Below, one piece after another: positions 1 through 11,110 of a DNA stretch of 64,000 nt. The notes beneath the pieces are model-generated. The model saw only the letters and a program-made list of their open reading frames with translations. It was not told where the DNA came from and did no database searches. The stretch is taken from assembly GCA_037074705.1 (NCBI GenBank), contig CM073590.1, positions 52,417,895-52,481,894 of the forward strand, given 5' to 3'. The position numbers and the translations under genes were made by a program. The stretch is from Zhengitettix transpicula. Lineage: Eukaryota > Arthropoda > Insecta > Orthoptera > Tetrigidae. Each line of letters starts with the position of its first letter. Position 1 is the stretch's first letter.

Positions 1-261
1 TTCCACCTTTTCACTAACTAATCTCAACTTCCCAATTTCTTCTTGCAACGTCTTTAATTTCTCCTGATTGGAATTCTCCACCTTCCCCAATTTATCTTCC
101 AATTTATTTTCCCAGATCCTTTCAGTCTCTTTCACCTGACTTATTATATCTTTGTGCACAACTTCAGCTGTGTTCTCTATTTTCTTTTCTAAAATAATCT
201 TTTCAATTTCTATCCGTCCTAATAATTCTTGTCTTTGCTTCCCCATATCTTCCTTAAATAT

Positions 262-1042
262 TTCTTCGTTTCATGCTCTCATCTTGTTTAACCTCTACTC
301 TATTAAGTTTCTCCACTAACCTATTGGTTTCCTCTCTATTCTGTGCTGTGTTAGTGTTGAACTTCTCCTCAAGCTCTGACTTTAGATCCGTCATACTAAG
401 TTTAAAATCTTCTGATAATCTTTCACAATTCATCTAACATTCTACTTTAGATTCATTTATTTCGGCCTTTAATTCTCCTATGCTATTGTTATTCTCTGCC
501 ATATCTTTCTTTATCTCTTCCCTCATTTCTTTCAAATTTTGTTCATTTTTGATACCCATTTCTGCTAAATGTTTATTATTTTCAGCTACATCCTTCTTTA
601 TATCTGCTCTAAACTCTGCTAAATTTTTATCCCCTTTTGCACTCAAGTCGGCTATGTTTTTATTCATACTTTTATTCATATCTTCCATTTGTTTACCCAA
701 TATCTCTAATAACATCCTATATCCACCATCTCCTTCCATTTTTCTCTGTGTAATATTACCAATTTAATTACTTAGATCTTGACTTTCTAGCCCTACATTC
801 TCCAATTCTTTTAACCCTTCTTCAACTAATTCCATCCCCTCATTTTCAGAATTAACTAATACCTGCTCAAGAAAATCATCATTAATTGCTTGCCCACATT
901 GAAATACGATTTCTTCGGCATCCATTATATTTCTAATTTTCTCGTCTTTAACTACACTATTATCTACTTCTATCTCTTTCTTAACTATCAACTTCTTTTT
1001 ATTTCTTAACAACATAAACCTACTAATATTCTTTCTATGCAC
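262..1042 (-). pseudogene. gag-like coiled-coil protein of an LTR retroelement (broken)
   Basis: One minus-strand frame runs from a start codon at 1042 toward the window edge. It is interrupted by in-frame stops at about 764 and 434 and is shifted near 255, after which similar coiled-coil sequence continues to base 1. The translation is very rich in K, E, N, D and M, with a heptad-like repeat in the middle (KNIADLSAKGDKNLAEFR, then NNKHLAEM, then NEQNLKEM). That points to a long coiled coil and not a globular enzyme. It lies directly downstream, on the same strand, of a primer-binding-site-like block (1202-1229) and an LTR (1240-2132), which is where gag sits in a gypsy-type element. No zinc knuckle, protease or polymerase is visible before the window ends. 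The gag role is inferred from position; the coiled-coil character is seen directly. The stops show that this copy is dead. Confidence 0.6.
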
Positions 1043-1201
1043 AATTAATTTTTATTTTCTCATAACATCCTCTAAGTTTCACACGCGTAAAATTCCTTTC
1101 CAAAAATTTCATGCACATCCTATCCAAATAAAATAATTTCTCGCACCAATATCTCGGTTAGTCAGATTTCGTTCTTTAATTATGATTCTGCCCTATTTAT
1201 C

Positions 1202-1229
1202 AAAAATCGTGCCACACGTTGTCGCGCCA
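1202..1229 (-). promoter_or_regulatory. primer-binding-site-like block next to LTR
   Basis: Read on the minus strand this is TGGCGCGACAACGTGTGGCA, starting about ten bases after the LTR end. It shares the TGGC...CAACGTG.GGC layout with the block after the LTR at 19838-21212 (TGGCTACCACAACGTGGGGC). Such TGG-starting blocks pair with the 3' end of a tRNA to prime minus-strand DNA synthesis. The tRNA was not identified. Confidence 0.55.
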
Positions 1230-1239
1230 TTTTATATAA

Positions 1240-2132
1240 TGTTTACTTATTTATGTGTTGACATTTAAATGAAATACACTAATAAGTTTAAACAATAAAC
1301 AAAATTTATTATGCCAAATTTAAAACAATTATTCAAATACGAAATATAATTGGGATCTCAGGGTCTTGAACTGGGTTTCATAATGGCAGAATTTAAACAA
1401 TCAAAGAACACAAAATTTACATTTACTTTATAAGGAAATCGATGCGTCTAAACATAGACGACATTTATTAATGAAGAAATTTATACTAAAAGATTGAGTT
1501 TAAACAATTTCATTTTATCAATAATTAAAGAACGATCTGACGTTTATCTTTTAAAACGGTTTACAATAATTTTAAGGTTTTCTTTCTAGTTACGGCAGCC
1601 CAATATTCACATTAAATTTTCGTAGCACAATGGTGGGATTTTCACAGATTATAATTATTCACAGACTCTAATTAGCATAGTTTGTCGGTTGGTTTAAAAT
1701 GAATTGGTTACTTCTCGATGATTTACTGCAACCTGGATTTGTAGATCTCGTGAGTCATGTTGAAAAAGCAACTCACTAGTTTGGTCTGTTGACTGAAGAT
1801 TGCTTTACTTTTTGCAATTTGATGTAACAGCGTACTTATTACCGGAACACATTCTTTCGTTCCTTAATTTAAACCTCTTTTATTCTCGCTGCTGACTGAC
1901 AAAACGGGTCAAACTTTCGTGAATTAGACTTTTGATCTGTTCTCCTCGCCCTTTACTGCCCAACTGTCTCTGTTCGGCTCCTAATTTTGAGCGCGTAAAT
2001 CCTCTCCCCACCATTCCACAATACTGTCCTTTCATTGTCGGTTTGTTGTGGCGTCCGCTACCGCTATCAATAATGTGTCCTCTACAATTCAACTTTTAAA
2101 TTAGAACAAAGCCTTAATTACCAATTATTACA
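1240..2132 (-). repeat. long terminal repeat of a gypsy-type element (893 bp)
   Basis: On the minus strand it begins TGTAATAATTGGTAATTAAG at 2132, which closely matches the start of the LTR at 21289 (TGTAGTAATTAGTAATTAA). It ends ...GTAAACA at 1240, just before the primer-binding-like block. Near its 3' end it carries the motif AAACCCAGTTCAAGACCCTG, shared with the LTRs at 19838, 21289 and 27131. A TAGACG-type hairpin, also shared, precedes that motif. The second LTR of this element would lie outside the window. The short frame at 1880-2092 lies inside this LTR and is probably chance. Confidence 0.65.
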
Positions 2133-3580
2133 ATATATTGACGAGAGTGGTAGCAGTAGGTCTTCTGAACCGAAGATACACTACTTTCTTATTCATACGT
2201 AATTTCTCGAGAAACTATGTTAGGTTTTCGAGTGCGGGCTTGAGAGAATATTGTAAACACATTCCTCTGATATGTCATAAAAGGTCATCCTTGCATCTGA
2301 CCTTAATCCGGAGATAAGAAAGAAATTAATTTACATCGGTCACCTAGATTCAGTGTGGCTAATGGAGGGTTAAAAGTGAGTAGACTTTTCCATCAGCTGT
2401 TGTGATTTTTTTCAATACTATCGCCAGAGAGAAGTGATATAGGCAGAGTTAAAAAAAATTGAATATAAATCATATAATAAACCGTGATAAATGGGAAGTG
2501 TCTTGTTTTACGTTTAAAAAAAATGTTGGCCTTAATATGTTACATTTATGAAATTAACCTGTTATTAAATTTAGCTTTCTTATCTACAATTAACGGTGTT
2601 ATGTAAGCATTCAATTAATCAAAAAATAGCTGTGGTTTGTTGACAGAGCTTTGTTATTGTCTGGTATATCACATTATACTGATAACCTTAACTATGTTTT
2701 CAAAATTTCAACTTTTAATTATTATCCTCTTGTGAATACTATCGTCAGACTGAAGAGATATATAAAAACCATATGTCAAATTCATTCAATTTAGAATTAT
2801 TTAAATTTATACTGTTAAAAGAACTGTTGACCTAAAAAAATACTATCAATTTATTTGGTTAACCATATTATAATTGTTTATTAAACAATAATTAAAATGT
2901 CGTTAACAACTAAAATAACTGGATACTTTTAAAATCAGTTAATTATATATTTTATATAAAGATTGTCTTAATAATAATTTTCGTAATGTTGTTTATAAAG
3001 TTATTTTAAATAATTCCTCATTTTGTTATATCGGCCAGACCAAAGGATCTTTGTTCACTACAATTAAGGGACAAAAATAAAACAATGTTTGGATCTAATA
3101 GTTCCTTCAATTTTTATAATAACGAAACTAATTTTAATAATCAGAAGTGTTACAAAAAAAATTTCTTTAAATGTAAAATAGACACTTCGCATTTAAACAG
3201 AATTTATCATCGTTTATTAAATAATTTTTATTAATGAATATATTTTATTCATATTCGTTGGGTATATATCTTCAGTCTGGCGATAATTTGATAAAGATCG
3301 TAATTGTTGACCGAAACGACTACCTATTATTAAATTGTATGTATCAAAATTTATTTCTGTTAATGTCACATATACGGGCCGTTAATTTATTGTGTTCCCA
3401 AACTTCAACATTTAAGTATCTTACTTTCGTATTTCACTTTGAATTAAAACGTTACATCAATAAAGGATTTACCCCAAACATTTAATACATATTGTGTGTT
3501 CGATTTTCTATAAAGAATATTTTGCGTGATTCTCGTCACCTCTCAATGGCCCTGAAATAATATAAAATAGCGAAGGATGT
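2133..3580. other. AT-rich interval with Penelope-like remnants
   Basis: No gene is seen. At 3026-3085 the plus strand reads F-C-Y-I-G-Q-T-K-G-S-L-F, which matches the GIY-YIG endonuclease signature (YIGQT) carried at the C-terminus of many Penelope-like elements; it is followed by a stop. A 22-base block at about 2740-2765 (...GTCAGACTGAAGA...) recurs inverted at 3265-3287, and a looser copy lies near 2424. These blocks resemble decayed Penelope terminal motifs. The frame at 3234-3485 is AT-rich and unrecognised. Confidence 0.35.
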
Positions 3581-4094
3581 TCTCTCGTAGGCAGAACCTT
3601 GTAGGAGAGATGGAAGGGGCTACCTTTGGGGACGCCTATTCCTCTCACCGTTTTTGAACTAAGGTTCCCACAAGCCGAGGCATCTCGGCCTGTTCTGAGA
3701 GGTGTATGTTCCGAGGTCACAGACCTTGGGCATACGGTAAGAGTTGTCCGCTATTCTCATTGGAATAGTCAGCCAGCTGCCACCTAAACTGGTCGAGGCA
3801 CGGAGAAGGGAATGCTGCGTCCACACAGCAAACTCCTCTCCCGCTATCGGAAGGGCGTGGGACAAGTACCCAATGCCGACCTACCTGATGCAGGTTTTCT
3901 AGGGTTTGTCATGCATTACTTTTAGGCGAATGCCAGGTAGGATCCTTAAACTATAGCCCGGGGTCCCTAGTTAACCCTTGGCTACCTTCCTCTACCCTTC
4001 CGCATCCCCCCTTTCAAATCCCTTGTTATGCTATTTATTATATGACTTGCCACCATGTGGATTACCCTCATGTAGCCTGATACCTAAAAAAAAA
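3581..4094 (+). repeat. Family A SINE-like repeat, copy 1
   Basis: A full-length copy of the commonest repeat in the window. It starts tctctcgtaggcagaacc, passes through GTATGTTCCGAGGTCACAGA, CCTAAACTGGTCGAGGCACG, CGACCTACCTGATGCAGG and GCATCCCCCCTTTCAAATCC, and ends ...CTCATGTAGCCTGATACCT followed by nine A residues. It belongs to the 5' subfamily with GGCAGAACCTTGTAGGAGAG. The small frames over it (3508-3720 and 3659-3865, minus) come from the repeat and are not separate genes. Confidence 0.85.
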
Positions 4095-4660
4095 GAGTAA
4101 TGAATTATTAACATATTTGTAGTACTACTAAGCGTGAGGAAAACGGTTACTGTTAACCTTATCGGAAGCATTTTTTGATGTAAAATATGTTCCGATCTGG
4201 ATATGCGTCAATGTCCTCAGTAAAAAAGTTCGTGAGTTGCGGCATACTTCCACTACAATTACAGTGGGCCACTGCACATCTTACCCAGACACAACTTCCT
4301 TTTTCTCGCGATCTATACTTGGTATATGTGACATTTAAATAAAATATATGAATAAGTAGATAGCTTCATTCTTCGTATAACCGTCTAAAGAGGAAATAGG
4401 ATTCGTCACAGTTTTCTACATACGCAATTACACTAAACACACGTAACGAAACGGGGGTAAAATGAAAATAACAGTCAAATATTATTGATATAATTTAAAT
4501 TCTACAGCTAAAAATGGCCAGTTAATCAATTATGTCAGTATAGCAATCACGTATATCAAACAGCAATGCGCGCAATACAACAAATATCCTTAAACTCACA
4601 GTAAATTTACTTTTTAATTGATTTATATATCAACAGCTCAGGTTATCCAATGCCGACGAA
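4095..4660. other. AT-rich spacer
   Basis: I see nothing recognisable between the first two Family A copies: no long frame, no inverted repeat and no transposon motif. Confidence 0.5.
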
Positions 4661-5197
4661 GCCTGAATTGAGGATTTCTCGCAGGTGAACCTTCCCAGAG
4701 AGCTCTGGCGGGGGCTACCTTTGGGGATGCTCTCACATCTCTCTGGTTTTTTTGAACTAAGGTTCCCACATGCCGAGGCACCTCGGTCTGTTTTGAGAGG
4801 TGTATGTTCTGAGGTCGCAATCCTTGGGCATACGGCAAGAGTAGTCCGCTATTCCTATTGGAATAGTCGGCCAGCTGCCTCCTAAACAGGCCAAGGCATG
4901 GCAAGGGGTAAGCTGCGTCCCCACAGCAAACTCCTCTCCCGTCATCGGAAGGGCGTGGGACAAGTACCAAATGCCCGACCTACCCGATGCAGGTTTTTCT
5001 AAGGTTTTCCCTGCATTTCTTTAGGCGAATGCCGGGTAGGATCCTTAAAATTTAGCCCGGGGGCCATAGTTAACCCTTGGCTACCTTCCTCCACCCTTCC
5101 GCATCCCCCCTTTCAAATCCCTTTCTTATGCTATAAGAGGGGAGTTGCCACTATGTGGATTACCCTATACATAGACTGTCTACACCCCAAAAAAAAA
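4661..5197 (+). repeat. Family A SINE-like repeat, copy 2
   Basis: Full-length copy of the second 5' subfamily (GGTGAACCTTCCCAGAGAGC, then CTCTGGCGGGGGCTACCTTT). Its 3' end reads ...CATAGACTGTCTACACCCC followed by nine A residues. A 110-codon antisense frame (4638-4970) and shorter sense frames cover it. The antisense frame is also seen in other copies, but with frameshifts between copies, so I treat it as part of the repeat and not as a gene. Confidence 0.85.
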
Positions 5198-5277
5198 GTT
5201 ATAAGAGACTCATTACGGGAGCGCTCAATTTGCCTTCTCGGAGAACTGATTTGATGAGAGTATCTCACGTACAAAAA

Positions 5278-5360
5278 AAAACATGCCATTGCCGGGATTC
5301 GAACCAGGGAACAATGTGATTTGACGCAGTCTCGCTGACTCCTACAGCACAGGGTTCGGC
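5278..5360 (-). repeat. tRNA-derived SINE fragment
   Basis: The minus strand contains CCTGGTTCGAATCCCGGCAA, a good Pol III B box (GGTTCGAATCC) in a T-arm-like setting, followed about ten bases later by a run of T/U. Upstream is GTCAGCGAGACTGCGTCAAAT, a common layout in arthropod tRNA-derived SINEs. No convincing A box or full cloverleaf could be folded by eye, so this is a SINE head or relic and not a tRNA gene. It lies about 80 bp beyond the A tail of Family A copy 2. Confidence 0.5.
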
Positions 5361-6456
5361 TGAATGTTTTTAATTGTGTAAATGGAAATTTTTCCATTAT
5401 AAATTTATATTTAACTAAGTACCCAAATTAAATTGATTGTTATCGTAGTAAGCTTTAAACTTAGAACGTACAAATTAACAAAATAATTGCCTAAATTTAA
5501 TTTTTTTCTGAATTTGGCGTAAGCCAAAAACTTATTTTCAGAGACTTAGCTCTATGAAAATTAAGTTTACGTTGTTTCAAAAGTGGAGATAAAAAATATA
5601 AAAATGTATAGTCATAAAATTCGAGTACAATAATATTAATTCATAATGTAAGACCAATTGTTGACGTGTAATTACCAAGTTGTGTGCCACAGTTTGCGCT
5701 ATAGTTCGAAAATGCAAGCTCAGGAAATAAGTACGCAGAAAGTAAAATATATTCCATAAGGAATGACTTTGCGAATAGCAGAACAAAGTTTACCAACGTC
5801 TGCCTCTAATTGGACTGCGTATGAGGTTACGTACTTTCTATTTTCCGAAGTGAACGGCACTATGGGAAATTGAAGTAAACGTCTGACCAATGGAAGCACT
5901 GATCTTTAACCACCACGTCAACGGCGGTTACGGCTGTGAACGTGTAGCTTTAAATATGCATTCAACCCTGTTCTCCCATCAACGTCCACCATTCTGTCTC
6001 TTCCTATGCCATTGTAGAGAAGTTGCAGCGATATAGATTTTCCATCAAGTGGCCTGTTCTTAAAACTTTCTGTATGCATATCTAAACAAACGTGATATTT
6101 CCATTACTTCTATTACATTAATGGAAATAAAATACGCATTTTGCACAAACGACAACATTTTCTGGAATTAATTATATAGTATTTGTTAAATATTTGTTTA
6201 AAAAATATGTACACGATAGTTTATATTTATACCTTCTTCACTGATTTCTGGTCTAACTATTTTTGGATTTATACATTTTATGCATCAATGAAACCCTGAA
6301 AACTGTGTATTTACAATGATCTACTAGAATACAATATAATTTTAATAAATTGCTATATGTACCTGTTATATATAAACAGGCAAGCCTCGTGAAATATATT
6401 TGTCTCTTACTCGTTAAAAAAGTTAAAATATCATTTCCCAAATACATTGTTGTACA
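5361..6456. other. AT-rich interval, nothing recognised
   Basis: No coding frame longer than about 70 codons with any recognisable motif, and no repeats noted. The frame at 5577-5786 (minus) is low-complexity and hydrophobic, and is probably chance. Confidence 0.45.
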
Positions 6457-6470
6457 ACACAATTTACTTG

Positions 6471-6995
6471 GCTGCGAGGGAATAGCCCTCGCAGGCAGAA
6501 CCTTGAAGGGGAGACGGAAAGGGCTACCTTTGGGGATGCCTTTTCCTCTCTCCGTTTTTGAACTAAGGTTGCCACATGCCGAGGCACCTCGACCTGTTTT
6601 AAGAGGTGGATATTCCGGGGTCACAGACCTTGGTCATACGGTAAGAGTTGTCCGCTATTCCCATTGAAATAGTCGGTTAGCTGCCTCCTAAACTAGTCGA
6701 GGGACGGAGAAGGGAATGCTGCGTCTCCACAGCAAACTCCACTCCCGCTATCGGAAGGGCGTGTGACAAGTACCCAATGCCCGACCTACCTGATGCAGGC
6801 TTTTCTAGGGTTTGTCCTACATTACTTTTAGGCGAATGCCGGGTAGGATCCTTAAAATATAGCCCGGGGCCCTAGTTAACCCTTGGCTACCTTCCTATAC
6901 CCTTCCACATTCACCCTTTCAAGTCCCTTTCTGTGCTATTAAACGGGAGTTGCAACCATGTGGTTTACCCTCATGTAGCATGTTATCTAAAAAAA
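6471..6995 (+). repeat. Family A SINE-like repeat, copy 3, with TSD
   Basis: Full-length copy with a clear start and end. The 5' end forms a hairpin: CTGCGAGGG and CCCTCGCAG separated by AATAG (6472-6494). The 3' end is ...GTAGCATGTTATCT plus an A tail. It is flanked by a 13-bp near-repeat, ACACAATTTACTT at 6457-6469 and ACACAGTTTGCTT at 6996-7008 (11 of 13 identical), which reads as a diverged target-site duplication. This is one of two copies that define the element's length, about 525 bp. Confidence 0.85.
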
Positions 6996-7067
6996 ACACA
7001 GTTTGCTTTTAACAATAATATAATAATATGAATTCTTTTCCAACTAATTATTAAAAACAAAAGTTTA

Positions 7068-7711
7068 TCTATTTATAAAAGGATGTATGTAAGTATTTAC
7101 TTTAATTTCTATACTAATTTAAACGCGTGGGCAGATTGCAACAAAAATTGGTACACTTATTCTTACAAACACGAGAAACGGTACTGTGGGTAACAGGCAT
7201 GCCTAACACACCAAACAATGGGGGTGGAAATATTCTAACATGCTAAATGCCCAATATTTGAATCGGAGAAATATTTTAAGAAGAACAAAGAAATTGACAG
7301 TGATTCTACCAATTTTATCTGTGTATAATTTTAACCTCTTACAGCACGGAAAAGGAGCACCCTTACGGGTTGGGGTGGGGGAACGTACAAGAAAATAACG
7401 TGAATCAAATCGAGTTTGGAGTCAAATCCAGGGTTATGGATGTCGATGAGTTTAATTATGTCATTCAAATTTCCAGTAGTAGGGAAAGACGGGGGTGATA
7501 ATAATCAAACATGTTACAACGGCCGATACATTCGTCGAATGAAACTTTTTCGGTGCCAATGAGATTAACCCCTTTCAGCGTGGGAGGTGAGCACATTTAT
7601 TGATAAGGGACGAGGTGCGTTACATAAAAATAACGCAAAAGCAACAGAGATTTGAGGTAAATCAGGAGCTACGGATATATGCCAACCCGTGCAACGCCGG
7701 CACCCATCTAG
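7068..7711 (+). mobile_element. nonautonomous Helitron, copy 1
   Basis: Starts TCTATTTATAAAAGGATGTA and ends GTGCAACGCCGGCACCCATC then CTAG. It sits between an A (7067) and a T (7712), the typical Helitron insertion site, with the 3' CTRR end and a short GTGC/GCAC hairpin just upstream. It shares both ends and the internal text CAACAAAAATTGGTA with the element at 62593-63191. Internally it contains repeated modules beginning TTAACCCCTT-like and GGAGCACCC-like. It has no Rep/helicase coding capacity and so depends on an autonomous partner elsewhere. Confidence 0.75.
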
Positions 7712-7712
7712 T

Positions 7713-9120
7713 ATATAAATGATAATTATATAATTGTGTTATAAATTTTAATGTATGTAATACTTTTTTCTTAATTATTTTTAGATAGTTTTATTTTATT
7801 TTACGTATGAAAAGATCCCAATCAGAGACGTGTGTTAAATATTATGTTTTAAATAATATAGTATTTTTTTGGCTAATTGGCTGATGTTTTAATATTTAGT
7901 TTAACTTAGGTCCATATATTTGAGAATATTCCAATAAAATTCTGATAAGTAATGAAACAGAAAAATAATTGATGTACAGTTAATAAAAAATTGCAGAATT
8001 GTTCAGTTTGACGTACAACCTAGTGCTAAAACTGATTACATATTACCAGTAAGTTAAATTTAGACGAATACTTCGTAGTATTAAATGTATCATGCTATTA
8101 TCATGATATGTTCTGTCGTAAATTACAGAATCAAATTTCGAAATTCTACCGCGGAGGACAAGTGTCGACGCGGATCAAAATACACAGAGCTTGCTGAAGT
8201 ATAACTCCGCTACAGAAATTTGCATAGTTTCTGTAAACTGCCTAGCTACGAGACGAACTTATGTAAATGTATTCACATCTGACTAGGAAGTCTTCGGCAC
8301 TGATGAGAGGGTGTAATTCACGATATTACTGCCAAGTGTAAAATGAATTCAGTTACATGTAACATTTATAGCTTCGGGGAGAATGTTGCATTTATGAGTT
8401 TGAGCGTGGAAATGGATATAATAGTCCTCTAAGTATCCACTGCAACTACGTCAGCAACGTAGCTCAGACACTAAATGTTTGAGTGTTATTATTATTGGAT
8501 AAACACATATTTTAATAAATATTCTTAAACTTCTAATGTAATTAGGATTACATTTTGAAATTTGTTTAATATATTCAAAATAGATTATAACTAAGAGTAA
8601 TATTTTTACACTAAATATATTAATTTTAATAAGATACGATGTACTAATATATCGTCCTTAATAAGAAAATTTAATATCTTTTACAAAATTCAATCACATC
8701 AACTTTTATGTTTCATTTTATTTTAAACTATAATTTATCGTTTAAAAATATAATCTTTCCATAAGACTGGACATAATTTCAGTGCATAAGTATCATATTT
8801 CAAAACTTTCAGTCTTTTTGTTTAGGCCTCAGTTTAAAGATATATTTACTTTATTCTAGGAATAATTAGATGGAGAAAAGAACTATTTCTGTTTACGTTG
8901 TTTCTGTAACTGAACAAATAATGCCGTTATTTCCACAAATTCGCTTAGAATATCTTGACATTATTTAAATGAAAAGTACTGCGAATATTAATGTTTATTC
9001 CTCAGATTGTAAATTCATTTATAATATCCAGACCTTAATTCAATTTATCTCAACCTTAATTGATAAAACCATAACGTTTATTAGCTTCAAGATATCAAAT
9101 TAACAACACGTTGCAAGGGA
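7713..9120. other. AT-rich interval, nothing recognised
   Basis: About 1.4 kb without coding frames or recognisable repeats. Local base composition is somewhat less AT-rich at 8130-8270, but no motif was identified. Confidence 0.45.
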
Positions 9121-9127
9121 TGTAGAC

Positions 9128-9325
9128 GTCTGCACGACACACCCTTGCCCGATGCACGTTTTCCCGACAACATTATCCCGATTAGCATTTGCCGAATAGG
9201 ACAAAATTCCGTTTTTCCGACGGGATAAAAACCCTATTGCCATTTGCCCAACAGTACATTGTCTCGATTGACGATTTCCCGACAGGTCATTCTCCTGATG
9301 GGCTATTTTCCCGAAAGGTGAGTTT
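9128..9325. repeat. degenerate ~18-bp minisatellite (TTTTCCCGA type)
   Basis: A short phrase such as gttttcccgacaa, attatcccgatta, atttgccgaata, tttttccgacggga, atttcccgacagg and attttcccgaaagg repeats roughly every 15-20 bases for about 200 bp. The units have diverged strongly, so this is an old tandem array. The 60-codon frame over it (9189-9371) is a by-product of the repeat. Confidence 0.6.
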
Positions 9326-9539
9326 TTACGAAATAAAGCATAATATTAATAATATTGTAGAATTCTTTTAAATGAAGCTATTGATTAATGCGTGGAACAA
9401 TATCAACTTAACTTAATGCACGTATCACTTAAGATCCAGGATAAATCTTGCGGAATTAAGATACCTCTAGAACTCCTGTGGGTGGCGGTAGAAGGGAGTT
9501 GCAGTTTCAAAATTCAAAGTATGCCATAACTGCACTTAT

Positions 9540-9725
9540 TGCAATGGGAACAGAGAACAACAACTCTTACCGTATGCACAAGGTCTATGACCCCGGAACG
9601 TACACCTCTAGAAACAGGACGAGGTGCCTCGGCTTGTGGGCACCTCAGTTCAATAACGGGCAGAAGAAAAGGCATCCCTAAAGGCAGCCCTCTCCATCTC
9701 TCCAGAGAGATTCACCTGCGAGAGA
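9540..9725 (-). repeat. Family A, copy 4 (5' part only)
   Basis: On the minus strand this begins tctctcgcaggtgaa at the right end and runs through the CCGAGGCACCTCG and GTGCATACGGTAAGAGTTG blocks before homology stops near 9540. The 3' half is missing, which is unusual for a retroposed copy and suggests a later deletion or rearrangement. Confidence 0.75.
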
Positions 9726-9814
9726 AAAGATATCGTAGGCTTTCTCTCATAAATATATGACTAAGTGAACCGATAATGAATTCATATTAAGGAGAACCCG
9801 GTCTCTGGGAGCTG

Positions 9815-10106
9815 TTCTCTCGCAGGCAGAACCTTTCTTCAGAGATGGAGACGGCTACCTTTGGGGATGTCTTTTCCTCTCTCCGTTTTTGAACTAAGTT
9901 TCCCACAAGGAGAGGTACCTCGGCCTGTCTGGAGAGGTGTATGTTCCGGGGTCACAGACCTTGGGCATACGGTAAGAGTTGTCCGCTGTTACCATTGGAA
10001 TAGTCGGCTAGCTGCCTCCTAGACTCGTCGAGGAACGGAGAAGGGAATTCTGCGTCTCCACAACAACTCGTCTCCCGCAAAAGGAAAGGTTTGGGAGAAG
10101 TACCTG
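9815..10106 (+). repeat. Family A, copy 5 (3'-truncated)
   Basis: Begins gttctctcgcaggcagaacc and continues through GTATGTTCCGGGGTCACAGA to about GGGAGAAGTACC, then loses homology. Copy 6 is inserted about 25 bp downstream. No A tail of its own is present. Confidence 0.75.
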
Positions 10107-10131
10107 TTGAGGTAGCTTCCACTGAGCGACA

Positions 10132-10668
10132 GCCTGCGAGAGAATTCTCTCGCAGGTGAACCTTCCCAGAGAGCTCTGGCGGAGGCTACCTTTGGGGATG
10201 CCTTCACATCTCTCTGATTTTTTGAACTAAGGTTATCACAAGCCGAGGCACCTCGGCCTGTTTTGAGAGGTGTATGTTCCGGGGTCGCAGACCTTGGGCA
10301 TACGGTAAGAGTTGTCCGCTATTCCTATTAGAATAGTCAGCCAGCTGCCTCCTAAATTGGTCAAGGCACGGCGAGGGGAAAGCTGCGACCCTACAGCTAA
10401 CCCCTCTCCCGCCGTCGGAAGGGCGTGGGACAAGTACCAAATGCCCGACCTACCTGATGCAGGTCTTTATAGGGTTTGTCCTGCATTACTTTTAGGCGAA
10501 TGCCGGGTAGGATCCTTAAACCATAGCCCGGGGCCCCTTGTTAACCCTTGGCTACCTACCTCTACCTTTCCGCATCCTCCCTTTCAAATCCCTTTCCTAT
10601 GCTATAAGAGGGGAGTTGCTACTATGTGGATTACCCTATACATAGCCTGTCTACACCTCAATAAAATA
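10132..10668 (+). repeat. Family A, copy 6: reference full-length copy with 11-bp TSD
   Basis: The best-delimited copy. It is flanked by an identical 11-bp direct repeat, ACTGAGCGACA, at 10121-10131 and 10669-10679, which fixes the element at 537 bp. The first 25 bases hold a perfect 24-bp palindrome (CCTGCGAGAGAA and its complement, 10133-10156), giving a 5' hairpin. The 3' end is ...TGTCTACACCTCAATAAAAT. A plus-strand frame starts inside the element at 10312 and stays open through the 3' end. Target-site duplication plus A-rich tail indicate copying through RNA by a LINE. The head is not tRNA-like and no A or B box was found, so the promoter is unknown. Confidence 0.85.
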
Positions 10669-10682
10669 ACTGAGCGACATGT

Positions 10683-10760
10683 CTATCTGCCGACGAACTT
10701 CTCTGCAAGCATCAGCTGACTGATCTGCCGACGAACTCCTCTGCAAGCATCTAGCTACTA
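10683..10760 (+). repeat. 39-bp tandem duplication
   Basis: The phrase tctgccgacgaactt / ctctgcaagcatc occurs twice in a row with one main change (TT to TC), starting at about 10685 and 10724. It lies in a GC-richer patch (10680-10880) just beyond copy 6; nothing else was recognised in that patch. Confidence 0.6.
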
Positions 10761-11110
10761 GCATCGCTGAAACCTCATCCGCCAGCTGTAGCGGAGAAGG
10801 AGAAGAAGAGATCGTGTCACAGAGAACATCTAGTCGCCGCGGAAGCCAAAGGATAAACGCTGCGTTATACTCAGAATCGTTATGAACTTCCATTGTTGTA
10901 CAAAATAAGATTCTTTTCTTATTTATACAATTTGAGTTCAGATCGTTCCGAGTAATTGACCAGTGTACATGTTTTTGAAAAGATAAATAACATATTTAAA
11001 AAACAGTCTCGTCATTAATCGCATCCCGTGCTATCACAGATATTTAAAATTTTCTTCCCGTGTGGTGTCCCAACTAAAACGGAGTCGAGCAAGTTACAAA
11101 TCCGCCACAT

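Noticed and set aside
480..767. 95-codon plus-strand frame
   Set aside because: Exact shadow of the gag-like coiled coil on the other strand; the F/S/L-rich composition is the complement of K/E/N-rich codons.
3265..3287. Hammerhead ribozyme at the inverted GTCAGACTGAAGA word
   Set aside because: CTGAAGA is present but GAAA is replaced by GAAT and no convincing stem II forms on that strand.
4638..4970. 110-codon minus-strand frame
   Set aside because: It is the antisense of Family A. Similar frames occur in copies 6 and 10 but with different limits and shifts, as expected from a GC-richer repeat.
9128..9325. CRISPR-like array
   Set aside because: Repeats are short, diverged and unevenly spaced without unique spacers of constant length, and the context is eukaryotic.
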